DNA from: Streptomyces sp. GESEQ-4
GTDB taxonomy: Bacteria > Actinomycetota > Actinomycetes > Streptomycetales > Streptomycetaceae
Reading direction: 5' to 3'
Length of the DNA stretch: 64,000 bases
NCBI RefSeq assembly: GCF_017948455.1
Contig: NZ_JAFFSU010000011.1
Coordinates: 186,001-250,000, forward strand
A program made the translations under genes and the position numbers. The notes beneath the pieces were generated by a model. It saw only the letters and a program-made list of their open reading frames with translations. It did not search any database and had not been told where the DNA came from. Shown one piece after another: positions 41,906-50,549 of this stretch (positions are counted from its first letter, which is position 1; the number at the start of each line of letters is the position of its first letter).

Positions 41906-42520
41906 TTACCGGTCGGCAGACCGGTTCACGGTGATACCGAGGGCGGGGAGGACCACGGCGTCGATGTACGAGGTGAGGAAGTCCCGGGTCGGCGGCCGGT
42001 CCTCGATCAGGCCCCGGGCGACGAACGCACCGACCATCATGTGCATCACATAGCCCAGCGCCGGGTTGTCCGCCCGGATCTCGCCCCGGTCGACGGCGCG
42101 TTGCAGCACACGGCCGAACTCCGCCATTTCCGGCTCGATGAGCTTTTCCCGGAACTCCTGCAGGAGGTCGGGGTTGTTGTGCACCGCCATCGCCAGGCCT
42201 CGCATGAGCCCGGCGTTCTGCTCCATCTCGCAGTCGTCCGTCTGCTCCATGTGGGCGTGCAGATCGCCCCGGAGCGAGCCGGTGTCGACGCCTTCGAACG
42301 GACCGGGCTTGCTGTGCCGCACGGCCTTCACGACCAGCTCGGGCTTGCCGCCCCACTGGCGGTAGAGGGTGGCCTTGCTGGAACGGGTGCGGGCGGCCAC
42401 GGCGTCCATGGTGAGGGCGTCGTAGCCGACTTCGCGGAGCAGGTCGAGCACGGCCTCGTACAGCTCGGCCTCGCGCTCGGGCGTGATCCGACTGCGACGC
42501 ACCGTTGCGGCCTCAGCCAT
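41906..42520 (-). CDS. TetR-family repressor, probable regulator of the MMPL exporter
   Basis: The 204-residue protein has the TetR helix-turn-helix (YEAVLDLLREVGYDALTMDAVAARTRSSKATLYRQWGGK, spanning residues about 20-60) and a TetR_C domain with SLRGDLHAHM. I chose the ATG at 42,520; a GTG three codons upstream is also possible. Inverted and direct repeats of GTTTCGTACGT lie 55-115 bases upstream and are its probable operators. It precedes the MMPL gene on the same strand and may be co-transcribed with it. Confidence 0.87.
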   Translation of the reverse strand: MAEAATVRRSRITPEREAELYEAVLDLLREVGYDALTMDAVAARTRSSKATLYRQWGGKPELVVKAVRHSKPGPFEGVDTGSLRGDLHAHMEQTDDCEMEQNAGLMRGLAMAVHNNPDLLQEFREKLIEPEMAEFGRVLQRAVDRGEIRADNPALGYVMHMMVGAFVARGLIEDRPPTRDFLTSYIDAVVLPALGITVNRSADR

Positions 42521-42576
42521 CCCACTCACCTTCTCCTTCTCCTCGCCGGAGGGAACTGCCGACTTGGAACGACACT

Positions 42577-42633
42577 GTTTCGTACGTCATGAATGTAGCG
42601 CAAGCTCCCGCGAAACGAAACCGTTTCGTACGT
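42577..42633. promoter_or_regulatory. Candidate TetR operators between tetR and the tricorn gene
   Basis: GTTTCGTACGT occurs at 42,577-42,587 and at 42,623-42,633. The second copy is part of the palindrome ACGAAACCGTTTCGT (42,615-42,629). The spacing of 46 bp places both on a similar helical face. They lie in the divergent gap, so a TetR dimer could control both genes. Confidence 0.55.
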
Positions 42634-42700
42634 GTGCTGGGTCACGTGTGTACGTACCGCATAAGTTGCCCGGCCCCATCGACGGGAAAAGCATGGGGAG

Positions 42701-45700
42701 GTGAGCTATCTGCGCCTGCCGCACCTCAGCGGCGACCTGCTGTGCTTCGTGACCGAGGACGACCTGTGGCTGGCCCCCCTCGACGGACCGGGCCGAGCCT
42801 GGCGGCTCACCGTCGACCGCACCAAGGCCGGCCACCCCCGCTTCTCGCCCGACGGCCGCCATATCGCGTACACGAGCTGGCGCAGCCTGGTCCCGGAGAT
42901 CCATGTCGTGCCGGTGGACGGTGGCGCCGGACGGCAGCTGACGTACTGGGGCAGCGCTGACACCCGGGTGTGCGGCTGGACCCCGGACGGCGACATCCTC
43001 GCCGTCGCCTCGCACGGCGAGCCCTTCTCCTACTTCACCTGGGCCTACAAGGTGACCCCCGACGGCGACCCCGGCCGCAAGCTCCCCTGGGGCCCGGTCT
43101 CCGACATCCAGGTCGCCGACCTCGACGGCGAGCGCAAGACCCTGCTCCTCACCGGCACCCCGCCGCACGAACCGGCCGCCTGGAAGCGCTACCGGGGTGG
43201 CGCCATGGGCCGCCTCTGGCTGCACGGCGACCGGCTCCTCGCGCACGTGGACGGCCACCTCGAAGCCCCCCTGTTCGTCGGCGGCCGTATCGCCTTCCTC
43301 TCCGACCACGAGGGCGTCGGCAACCTCTACTCCTGCGCCCACGACGGCTCCGACCTGCGCCGCCACACCGACCACGACGCCTTCTACGCCCGGCACGCCG
43401 CGAGCGACGGCACACGCGTCGTCTACCAGTGCGCGGGCGACCTGTGGATCGTCGACGACCTGACCGCCGACTCGAAGCCGCGCAAGCTCGACGTACGCCT
43501 GAGCGGCCCCCGCGCGGGCCGCCGCCGGTATCAGGTGCCCGCCGCCCAGCACGTCGACGGCATCTCCGTCGACGAGACGGGCCGCGCGAGCGCCGTGATC
43601 GTACGAGGAAGTCTCTACTGGCTGACCCACCGCGACGGCCCGGCCCGCACGATCACCGACACTCCGGGCGTACGGGTCCGGCTCCCGGAGATGCTCGGCA
43701 AGGTCGGCCAGGTCGCGTACGTCACGGACGCGGAGGGCGAGGACGCCGTCGAGATCGCGTACCTGCCGCGCGCGACGGGCGACCGCGCGCCCCGGCGCCT
43801 CGCCTCCGGCGAACTGGGCCGCGTCCTGGAGCTGGTCTCCGACCCCCAGGGCGAGCGCCTGGCGATGGCCTCGCACGACGGCCGCCTCCTGCTCATCGAC
43901 GCAACGGAGGACTCCAACGGCGAGGTCACCGAGCTGATCCGCTCGATCAACGGCCCGGTGCGGGACCTGGCGTTCTCCCCAGACGGGGCATGGCTCACGT
44001 GGTCGCACCCGGGGATCGGCCGCACGCTCCGCCAGATCAAGATGGCCCGGATCAAGGACCGTTTCATCGTCGACGTGACCAACGGCCGCTTCGAGGACGA
44101 GAACCCGGTCTTCACGCGAGACGGCCGCTACCTCGCCTTCCTCTCCTGGCGAGGCTTCGACCCGGTGTACGACGTCCACACCGGCGACCTCTCCTTCCCC
44201 CTCGGCTGCCGCCCCTACCTGGTCCCGCTGTCCTCCGCGACCCCCTCCCCCTTCGCCCTGAACCCCGAGGGCCGCCCGGCGGCGGGCGGCCTTGACCCGG
44301 TGGAGGACGACGAGAGCGGCGACGGCGCGGTCACGGTCGAAGTGGAAGGCCTGGAGAGCCGGGTCACCCCCTTCCCGGTCGCCGCCTCCAAGTACTCGGC
44401 GCTGTACCCGGTGTCCGGCGGCGGACTGGTCTGGCTGCGCTGGCCGATCTCGGGCGCGCTGGGCGAGACGTTCGCCAATCCCGACGACACGACCGGCCGC
44501 CCCACCCTCGAGTACTTCAACATCACCAAGGCGAAGAAGTCCGAACTGGTCGAGCACCTGGACTGGTTCGCGGTGAGCGGCGACGGCACCCGCCTGGTCG
44601 TCGTCGACGAGGACGACCTGCGAGCCGTCCCCTCCACCGAATCAGGGGACAGCGATACGACCGTCTGGATCGACCTCCGCCGCATCCTGCACGAGGTCGA
44701 CCCGGTCGCCGAGTGGCGCCAGTCGTACGAGGAGGCGGGCCGCCTGATCCGCGCCTACTTCTGGGAACCCGGCATGTGCGGCATCGACTGGGACGCGGTG
44801 CTGGACCAGTACCGCCCCCTGCTCGAACGAGTGGCCTCCCCCGACGAGTTCGCGGACCTGCTCCGCGAGGTGCTCGGCGAACTGGGCACCTCCCACGCCT
44901 ACGTCTCCGCCGCCCGCCGCAACGAAGGCCCCCCGCACTACCAGCGCCGGCAGGGCCTCCTCGGCGCCAACTTCGTCCGCAGGGACGGCGGCTGGACGGT
45001 CAAGCGCATCCTGCCCGGCGAGTCGTCCGACTCCAAGGCCCGCTCCCCTCTCGCCGGCACGGGCATCCGCGAGGGCGCGGTACTGACCCACGTGGACGGT
45101 CGCCCGGTGGACCCCGACACAGGCCCGTACCCACTCCTTGCGGGAGCAGGCGGTACGACGGTGGAGCTGACGTTCACCCCGGCCGAGGGCGAAGGCCGCT
45201 CCCGCAGGGTCGCCGTAGTCCCCCTGATCGACGAACGCCCCCTGCGCTACCAGGACTGGGTGGCCAAACGCCGCGCGGTCGTACGCGAGTTGAGCGGCGG
45301 CCGCTGCGGCTACCTCCACATCCCCGACATGGGCGGCTCCGGCTGGGCCCAGTTCAACCGCGACCTGCGCATGGAGGTCTCCCGGCCGGCCCTCATCGTC
45401 GACGTACGCGGCAACGCAGGCGGCCACATCAGCGAACTCGTCGTCGAAAAACTCACCCGCACCATCCTCGGCTGGGACCTGACGAGAAACGCCCAGCCGG
45501 TGTCGTACGCCTCGAACGCCCCGAGGGGCCCGGTGGTAGCCCTGGCCGACGAGGCAACCTCCTCCGACGGCGACATGATCACGGCAGCCTTCAAGCTCCT
45601 CAAGCTCGGCCCGGTCGTCGGCCAGCGCACCTGGGGCGGAGTGGTCGGCATGACCGGCCGCCACCGCCTCGGCGACAGCACGATCATCACGGTCCCCATG

Positions 45701-45928
45701 AACGCGGCCTGGTTCGACGCGTACGGCTGGTCCATCGAAAACCACGGCGTCGCCCCCGACTTGGAAATCCTCCGCACACCCCTGGACTGGGCAGAGGGGA
45801 GGCACGCACAGCTGGACGACGCGGTGCAGCTGGCCCTGGACCTACTCCAGACGAACCCTCCAGCAACACCCCCGGACTACAGCCACGTACCGGACCGCTC
45901 GAGACCAAATTTGCCGCCAAGATCTTGA
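42701..45928 (+). CDS. Tricorn-type protease (S41 family)
   Basis: Tricorn is a large cytoplasmic serine protease that trims peptides made by the proteasome. The 1075-residue protein has an N-terminal beta-propeller region (blades such as HPRFSPDGRHIAYTSWR and NPVFTRDGRYLAFLSWRG), a helical C1 domain, a PDZ domain (from about residue 770) and a C-terminal S41 core. The catalytic tetrad motifs match: GTSHAY (Ser-His), TSSDGDM (nucleophile Ser) and IENHGVAPD (Glu). The GTG start at 42,701 abuts GGGGAG, an unusually short spacing, but no other start is in frame nearby. Confidence 0.9.
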   Translation: MSYLRLPHLSGDLLCFVTEDDLWLAPLDGPGRAWRLTVDRTKAGHPRFSPDGRHIAYTSWRSLVPEIHVVPVDGGAGRQLTYWGSADTRVCGWTPDGDILAVASHGEPFSYFTWAYKVTPDGDPGRKLPWGPVSDIQVADLDGERKTLLLTGTPPHEPAAWKRYRGGAMGRLWLHGDRLLAHVDGHLEAPLFVGGRIAFLSDHEGVGNLYSCAHDGSDLRRHTDHDAFYARHAASDGTRVVYQCAGDLWIVDDLTADSKPRKLDVRLSGPRAGRRRYQVPAAQHVDGISVDETGRASAVIVRGSLYWLTHRDGPARTITDTPGVRVRLPEMLGKVGQVAYVTDAEGEDAVEIAYLPRATGDRAPRRLASGELGRVLELVSDPQGERLAMASHDGRLLLIDATEDSNGEVTELIRSINGPVRDLAFSPDGAWLTWSHPGIGRTLRQIKMARIKDRFIVDVTNGRFEDENPVFTRDGRYLAFLSWRGFDPVYDVHTGDLSFPLGCRPYLVPLSSATPSPFALNPEGRPAAGGLDPVEDDESGDGAVTVEVEGLESRVTPFPVAASKYSALYPVSGGGLVWLRWPISGALGETFANPDDTTGRPTLEYFNITKAKKSELVEHLDWFAVSGDGTRLVVVDEDDLRAVPSTESGDSDTTVWIDLRRILHEVDPVAEWRQSYEEAGRLIRAYFWEPGMCGIDWDAVLDQYRPLLERVASPDEFADLLREVLGELGTSHAYVSAARRNEGPPHYQRRQGLLGANFVRRDGGWTVKRILPGESSDSKARSPLAGTGIREGAVLTHVDGRPVDPDTGPYPLLAGAGGTTVELTFTPAEGEGRSRRVAVVPLIDERPLRYQDWVAKRRAVVRELSGGRCGYLHIPDMGGSGWAQFNRDLRMEVSRPALIVDVRGNAGGHISELVVEKLTRTILGWDLTRNAQPVSYASNAPRGPVVALADEATSSDGDMITAAFKLLKLGPVVGQRTWGGVVGMTGRHRLGDSTIITVPMNAAWFDAYGWSIENHGVAPDLEILRTPLDWAEGRHAQLDDAVQLALDLLQTNPPATPPDYSHVPDRSRPNLPPRS

Positions 45929-45950
45929 GAAGGGGCGAGGGCAGCTACCT

Positions 45951-45981
45951 AAGGGGCGCGGGGAACTGCGCGACCAGCCCC
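45951..45981 (+). repeat. Dispersed intergenic repeat (copy 3)
   Basis: The 27-base core starting GGGGCGCGGGGAACTGCG at 45,953 is identical to the copies at 1020-1046 and 10,443-10,469. Here it follows the tricorn gene and faces the convergent MerR gene; the left arm of the hairpin seen at the other copies is degenerate (AAGGGGCGAGG upstream). Confidence 0.7.
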
Positions 45982-46006
45982 CACGGCGGGAAAGCCGAAA
46001 GAACAC

Positions 46007-46657
46007 CTACGACTTCCGCATTCGCCGATCCATCGCCAGCGAAAGCTCCGCCTCCACCACGCTCCGCGCCAGCGGCCGCAGACGCTGCATGTCGTCCTCC
46101 GTGGCATGGCGGAGCACCACGTCGGCGAAGAGTTCGGCGAGGGCGTCGACGTGTTGGCGTACCTGTTTGCCGGCGGCCAGGACTTCCGCCAGGGGGATGC
46201 CTTCGCGGACGAGGGCGGCGGACACGTCCAGCAGGCGGCGGCTGACGTGGACGATCTCGTCGCCGTCGGTGCCGAGGTAGCCGAGGTCCATCGCGGCGGC
46301 GAGGTTCTCGGGGGTGACCTCGCCCTCGAAGCGGGCGGCGAGTTCCTCGGGTGTGAGGTGGACCGGCTCCTCTTCGGTGGGGGTGTCGACGCCGAGTACG
46401 TCGGCGACGTCGCGGCCGTGTTCGAGGGCCTCCGCGAGCTCCGCGATGCCGTTGAGGGTGTGGCCGCGTTCCAGCAGTGCCGCGATCGTGCGCAGGCGGG
46501 CCAGGTGGTGATCGTCGTACCAGGCGATGCGGCCCTCGCGGCGGGGTGGCCGGATCAGCTTGCGTTCACGGTAGAAGCGCAGGGTGCGGACGGTGATGCC
46601 GGCCAGGCGGGCCAGCTCCTCCATGCGGTACTCGCGTCGTCCTCCGTCTTCTGCCAC
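46007..46657 (-). CDS. MerR-family regulator
   Basis: A 216-residue regulator with the MerR N-terminal DNA-binding domain (YRMEELARLAGITVRTLRFYRERKL, spanning residues 10-34, then REGRIAWYDDHHLARL) and a long helical C-terminal domain without metal-binding cysteines. It is divergent from the monooxygenase/hydrolase/SDR operon, and the 167-bp gap is the likely control region. The inducer is unknown. Confidence 0.88.
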   Translation of the reverse strand: MAEDGGRREYRMEELARLAGITVRTLRFYRERKLIRPPRREGRIAWYDDHHLARLRTIAALLERGHTLNGIAELAEALEHGRDVADVLGVDTPTEEEPVHLTPEELAARFEGEVTPENLAAAMDLGYLGTDGDEIVHVSRRLLDVSAALVREGIPLAEVLAAGKQVRQHVDALAELFADVVLRHATEDDMQRLRPLARSVVEAELSLAMDRRMRKS

Positions 46658-46824
46658 GTCGGAAGCCTATGTTGTACCGCCGGTAACTTTCCTCCGCGCG
46701 ACCCCTACCCATCAGTACGGTCCTGCCCTACTCTCCCATTGCGCCAGTGTTCACTGGCAGAGTCGCGAGCGGATGCAGCGGAAGCGGCGAACGCAGCGGA
46801 AGCAGTCGGATGCATGGAGGCGGG

Positions 46825-48351
46825 ATGGCCCAGCAGGAGCACGAGCATGTGCGGGTGGCGGTGGTCGGGTCCGGGTTCGGCGGGCTGGGAGCCGCCGTAC
46901 GGCTGCGGCGCGAGGGTGTCACCGACTTCGTCGTACTGGAGCGGGCCGGCAGCGTCGGCGGCACCTGGCGGGACAACAGCTATCCCGGGTGCGCGTGCGA
47001 TGTCCCGTCCCATCTCTACTCGTTCTCCTTCGCGCCCAACCCCGACTGGCCCCGCACCTTCTCCGGGCAGCGGCACATCCGCGCCTACCTGGAGCACGTC
47101 GCCGATGTCTTCCGGCTCCGGCCCCACATCCGCTTCAACTCCGAGGTCCAGCGCATGACCTGGAGCGGCGAGCGGCTCTGCTGGGACATCGAGACGAGCA
47201 GCGGCTCCCTCTCGGCGGACATCGTCGTCTCCGCCACCGGGCCGCTGTCCGAGCCCAAGATCCCGGACATCCCGGGGCTCGACTCCTTCCCCGGCAAGGT
47301 CTTCCACTCGGCCCGCTGGGACCACGACTACGACCTGCGCGGCAAGCGGGTCGCCATGGTCGGGACGGGCGCCTCCGCCATCCAGATCGTGCCGGCCATC
47401 CAGCCCCTCGCCGAGCGGCTCACCCTCTTCCAGCGCACCCCGCCCTGGGTGATGCCCCGCGTCGACCGGGCGATCAGCGGCGCGGAGCGCGCACTGCACA
47501 GGGCCCTGCCCTTCACCGCCCAGGCCCGACGTGGACTGTTGTGGGGCATACGGGAGTTGCAGGTCCAGGCCTTCACCAAGCGCCCCAATGAGCTGGGCAT
47601 GGTGGAGCAGTTGGCCAAGCGCAACATGGCCCGTTCCATCAAGGACCCGGCCCTGCGTGCGAAGTTGACCCCCGACTACCGCATCGGCTGCAAGCGGATC
47701 CTGCTCTCCAGCGACTACTATCCGGCGCTCGCCCGGCCCAATGTCGACGTCGTCACGAGCGGGCTCAGCGAGATCAGGGACTCCACCCTCGTCGCCGCCG
47801 ACGGCAGCGAGGCCGAGGTCGACGCGATCATCTTCGGGACCGGCTTCCACGTCACCGACATGCCCATCGCCGAACGGGTGGTGGGCGCGGACGGGCGGAC
47901 ACTCGCCGAGGCCTGGAAGACGGGCATGAAGGCGCTGCGCGGAGCCTCGGCGGCCGGGTTCCCCAACTGGATGACCATCATCGGGCCCAATACGGGGCTG
48001 GGGAACTCCTCGATGATCCTGATGATCGAGTCCCAGCTGAACTACCTGGCCGACTTCGTACGGCAGTTGGACGTCCTGGGCGGTCGCGCCGCCCTCGACG
48101 CCCGCCCGGATGCCGTACAGGCCTGGAACGACCAGGTCCAGGAGCGCATGCGGCGCACCGTGTGGAACACCGGCGGCTGCACCAGCTGGTATCTGGACGC
48201 CAGTGGCCGCAACACCACCATCTGGCCGGGCACGACGACCGAGTTCCGGCGGGCGACGCGGCGGGTTGATCTGTCGGAGTACGACGTCCTGCGGGTCCCC
48301 GTAGAGAAGCCCGCGGAGAAGGCAGAGAAGAAGGCCGAGGTGGACGCGTGA
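46825..48351 (+). CDS. Flavin-dependent (Baeyer-Villiger-type) monooxygenase
   Basis: A 508-residue FAD/NADPH enzyme with the FAD motif VVGSGFGGLGAAVRL, the Baeyer-Villiger fingerprint region FPGKVFHSARWDHD, the NADPH motif MVGTGASAIQIVP and IFGTGFHVTDMP near the end. It oxidises ketones or N/S compounds; the substrate is unknown. I chose the ATG at 46,825, five bases after GGAGG. The C-terminus carries a Lys/Glu tail (VEKPAEKAEKKAEVDA). It is the first of three overlapping genes. Confidence 0.9.
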   Translation: MAQQEHEHVRVAVVGSGFGGLGAAVRLRREGVTDFVVLERAGSVGGTWRDNSYPGCACDVPSHLYSFSFAPNPDWPRTFSGQRHIRAYLEHVADVFRLRPHIRFNSEVQRMTWSGERLCWDIETSSGSLSADIVVSATGPLSEPKIPDIPGLDSFPGKVFHSARWDHDYDLRGKRVAMVGTGASAIQIVPAIQPLAERLTLFQRTPPWVMPRVDRAISGAERALHRALPFTAQARRGLLWGIRELQVQAFTKRPNELGMVEQLAKRNMARSIKDPALRAKLTPDYRIGCKRILLSSDYYPALARPNVDVVTSGLSEIRDSTLVAADGSEAEVDAIIFGTGFHVTDMPIAERVVGADGRTLAEAWKTGMKALRGASAAGFPNWMTIIGPNTGLGNSSMILMIESQLNYLADFVRQLDVLGGRAALDARPDAVQAWNDQVQERMRRTVWNTGGCTSWYLDASGRNTTIWPGTTTEFRRATRRVDLSEYDVLRVPVEKPAEKAEKKAEVDA

Positions 48352-49265
48352 GCCGTCTGATGCACGTGGCCTCCGGTCCGTACGCCCCACCCGTCCCCGC
48401 CCGCGAGCTCACCGCCGTCTCCGCCGACGGCGCCCGGCTGCACGTCGAGGTGCACGGCCCCGAGAACGCCCCCGCCGTCGTCCTCGCCCACGGCTGGACC
48501 TGCTCCACCGCCTTCTGGGCGGCCCAGATACGCGAACTGGCCGTCGACCACCGGGTCATCGCCTACGACCAGCGCGGCCACGGACGCAGTCCCGAGAGCC
48601 GCGCCTGCAGTACGGACGCGCTCGCGGACGACCTCGAAGCCGTACTGAAAGCGGCTCTCGCGCCGGGAGAGAAGGCCGTGCTGGCCGGGCACTCCATGGG
48701 CGGGATGACGGTCATGGCCGCCTCCACGCGGGCCGGGTTCCGGCAGCATGCGGCGGCGGTGCTGCTGTGCAGCACGGGGGCGTCGCGGCTGGTCGCCGAG
48801 TCGACGGTCGTACCGATGCGGGCCGGTCGGCTGCGGACCGCGCTGACCCGGCGGATCCTCGGCTCCCGGGCGCCCCTCGGACCGGTCACGCCGCTGGCCC
48901 GGCGGATCCTCAAGTACGGGACGATGGGCCCGGGTTCGCATCCGCAGATGGTCGAGGCGTGCGCGCGGATCGTGCACGCGTGTCCGCGCAAGGTGCGGTA
49001 CGCCTGGTCGCAGGTGCTCGACCTGGTCGATGTCGCCCATGGTGTACGGGAGTTGACGGTTCCGACGGCCGTCGTCGTCGGTACGGCGGACCGGTTGACG
49101 CCGGTCGTGCACGCCCGCTCGCTGGTCGCCGCGCTGCCGAACTGCGTCGGGATCACCGAACTGCCCGGGCTCGGCCATATGACGCCGATCGAGGCGCCCG
49201 AGCTGATCACCGGGAAGATACGGGAACTCGTCACGACGTACGCACAGGTCAAGGAGGGCGCATGA
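48348..49265 (+). CDS. Alpha/beta-fold hydrolase
   Basis: A 305-residue hydrolase with the nucleophile elbow AGHSMGGM, the oxyanion HGWTCSTAFW, the acid in VVGTADRLTPV and His in LPGLGHMTPIE. Its GTG overlaps the monooxygenase stop and its stop overlaps the SDR start (ATGA). In Baeyer-Villiger pathways a hydrolase opens the ester made by the monooxygenase, so the operon order suggests sequential steps in breakdown or modification of a ketone or alcohol. Confidence 0.88.
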   Translation: MSRLMHVASGPYAPPVPARELTAVSADGARLHVEVHGPENAPAVVLAHGWTCSTAFWAAQIRELAVDHRVIAYDQRGHGRSPESRACSTDALADDLEAVLKAALAPGEKAVLAGHSMGGMTVMAASTRAGFRQHAAAVLLCSTGASRLVAESTVVPMRAGRLRTALTRRILGSRAPLGPVTPLARRILKYGTMGPGSHPQMVEACARIVHACPRKVRYAWSQVLDLVDVAHGVRELTVPTAVVVGTADRLTPVVHARSLVAALPNCVGITELPGLGHMTPIEAPELITGKIRELVTTYAQVKEGA

Positions 49266-50146
49266 GCAGGGTCAGCCTTGAGGGGCAGGTCGCGGTCGTC
49301 ACCGGGGCCGCGCGCGGCGTCGGCGAACTGCTCGCCCGGAAGCTGTCCGCGCGCGGCGCGAAGCTCGCGCTGGTCGGCCTGGAGCCGGACGCGCTCAAGC
49401 AGGTCTCCGAGCGGCTGCACGGCGACAGCGGCCACTGGCACGCCGACGTCACCGACCACGAGGCGATGGCGCGGGTGGCGGGCGAGGTGAAGGAGCGGTT
49501 CGGGAAGGTCGACATCGTGGTCGCCAACGCGGGTGTCGCGACCGGCGGTCCCTTCGCGGACTCCGATCCCGATGCCTGGCGGCGGGTGATCGAGGTCAAT
49601 CTGATCGGATCGGCGGTGACGGCGCGCGCGTTCCTGCCGGCGCTGCGGGAGAGCCGGGGCTATCTGCTCCAGATCGCCTCCCTCGCGGCCATCACGCCGG
49701 CACCGATGATGACCGCGTACTGCGCGTCCAAGTCGGGCGTCGAGGCGTACGCGCACAGTCTGCGGGCCGAGGTCGGCTACCAGGGCGTGAAGGTCGGGGT
49801 CGGGTATCTGTCGTGGACCGACACGGACATGGTGCGCGGGGCCGACCAGGACGACGTGATGCGGGAGTTGCGGCAGCGGTTGCCCTGGCCCGCCAACAAG
49901 ACCTATCCGCTGGGCCCCGCGGTGGACCGGATCGTCGCCGGGATCGAACGGCGGGCCGGCCATGTCTACGGGCAGCGGTGGCTGCGCGGGATGCAGGGCG
50001 TGCGGGGGTATCTGCCGGGGGTCATCGGGGCTGTCGGGCAACGGGAGATGAAGCGGTTCGCTCATCGGCTGGAGGGCATGCGGACGGGGCTGGTCGGTGC
50101 GGGGGGCTCCGCCGATGAGCAGGAGCGGGTTACGCGCCGTAACTGA
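49262..50146 (+). CDS. Short-chain dehydrogenase/reductase
   Basis: A 294-residue SDR with the cofactor motif TGAARGVGE, NAG in VANAGVATG, and the catalytic Ser...YxxxK (QIASLAAITPAPMMTAYCASKSG). Asp and His in the second strand region (HADVTDHE) are typical. The C-terminal extension of about 50 basic residues (RGMQGVRGYLPGVIG...) may contact a membrane. The ATG overlaps the hydrolase stop. It completes the monooxygenase-hydrolase-SDR operon, where it could oxidise an alcohol to the ketone used by the monooxygenase. Confidence 0.88.
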   Translation: MSRVSLEGQVAVVTGAARGVGELLARKLSARGAKLALVGLEPDALKQVSERLHGDSGHWHADVTDHEAMARVAGEVKERFGKVDIVVANAGVATGGPFADSDPDAWRRVIEVNLIGSAVTARAFLPALRESRGYLLQIASLAAITPAPMMTAYCASKSGVEAYAHSLRAEVGYQGVKVGVGYLSWTDTDMVRGADQDDVMRELRQRLPWPANKTYPLGPAVDRIVAGIERRAGHVYGQRWLRGMQGVRGYLPGVIGAVGQREMKRFAHRLEGMRTGLVGAGGSADEQERVTRRN

Positions 50147-50222
50147 TCGACATGCGGAGCGTCACACCGCGTGTGAGGCTGGTCGAGCCCGATCCCCTCA
50201 CCCATTTCGGGAGTGAAACCAC

Positions 50223-50462
50223 ATGGGCATGAAGGACAAGTTCCAGGACCAGTCCGAGCAGTGGCAGCAGCAGGCCAAGGAGAAGGCTCAGCAGGGGCGC
50301 CAGCGGGAAGAGCAGGGACGCCCGCGCGAGGAGCAGGGGCGCCAGCGCGAGGAGCGCGGGCGGGAGCAGGATCCTCAGCGAAGTGGCCGGCCGCGTGATG
50401 AGGAGACGGAGCGTCTCCAGCGGGAGGAAGAGGACCGGTTCAATCAGGACTACGACGCCTAG
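50223..50462 (+). CDS. Small, highly charged Gln/Glu/Arg-rich repeat protein
   Basis: A 79-residue protein with almost no hydrophobic residues. It is built of repeats of REEQGRQREEQGRPREEQ type (residues about 25-50), beginning MGMKDKFQDQSEQW and ending RFNQDYDA. It is predicted to be disordered or a single charged helix, like hydrophilins or CsbD-type stress proteins. No enzyme function is likely. An ATG with GGGAG upstream and the strong terminator 28 bases after the stop support a real gene. Confidence 0.75.
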   Translation: MGMKDKFQDQSEQWQQQAKEKAQQGRQREEQGRPREEQGRQREERGREQDPQRSGRPRDEETERLQREEEDRFNQDYDA

Positions 50463-50489
50463 CCGCGCGGCGTTCGGCTATAGCCGTTG

Positions 50490-50524
50490 ACGTGGGGTGC
50501 CCTGTGTTTCGGGGCACCCCACGT
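50490..50524. terminator. Strong hairpin terminator
   Basis: ACGTGGGGTGCCC and GGGCACCCCACGT form a perfect 13-bp stem around a 9-nt loop, followed by TTTG. It lies between the small charged protein gene and the convergent xth gene. Confidence 0.85.
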
Positions 50525-50549
50525 TTGTATTGCGTTGACGCCTGGCTTT

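Noticed and set aside
42587..44557. 656-codon minus-strand frame opposite the tricorn gene
   Set aside because: It is a GC-rich shadow of the beta-propeller repeats of the tricorn protein and has no ribosome-binding site.
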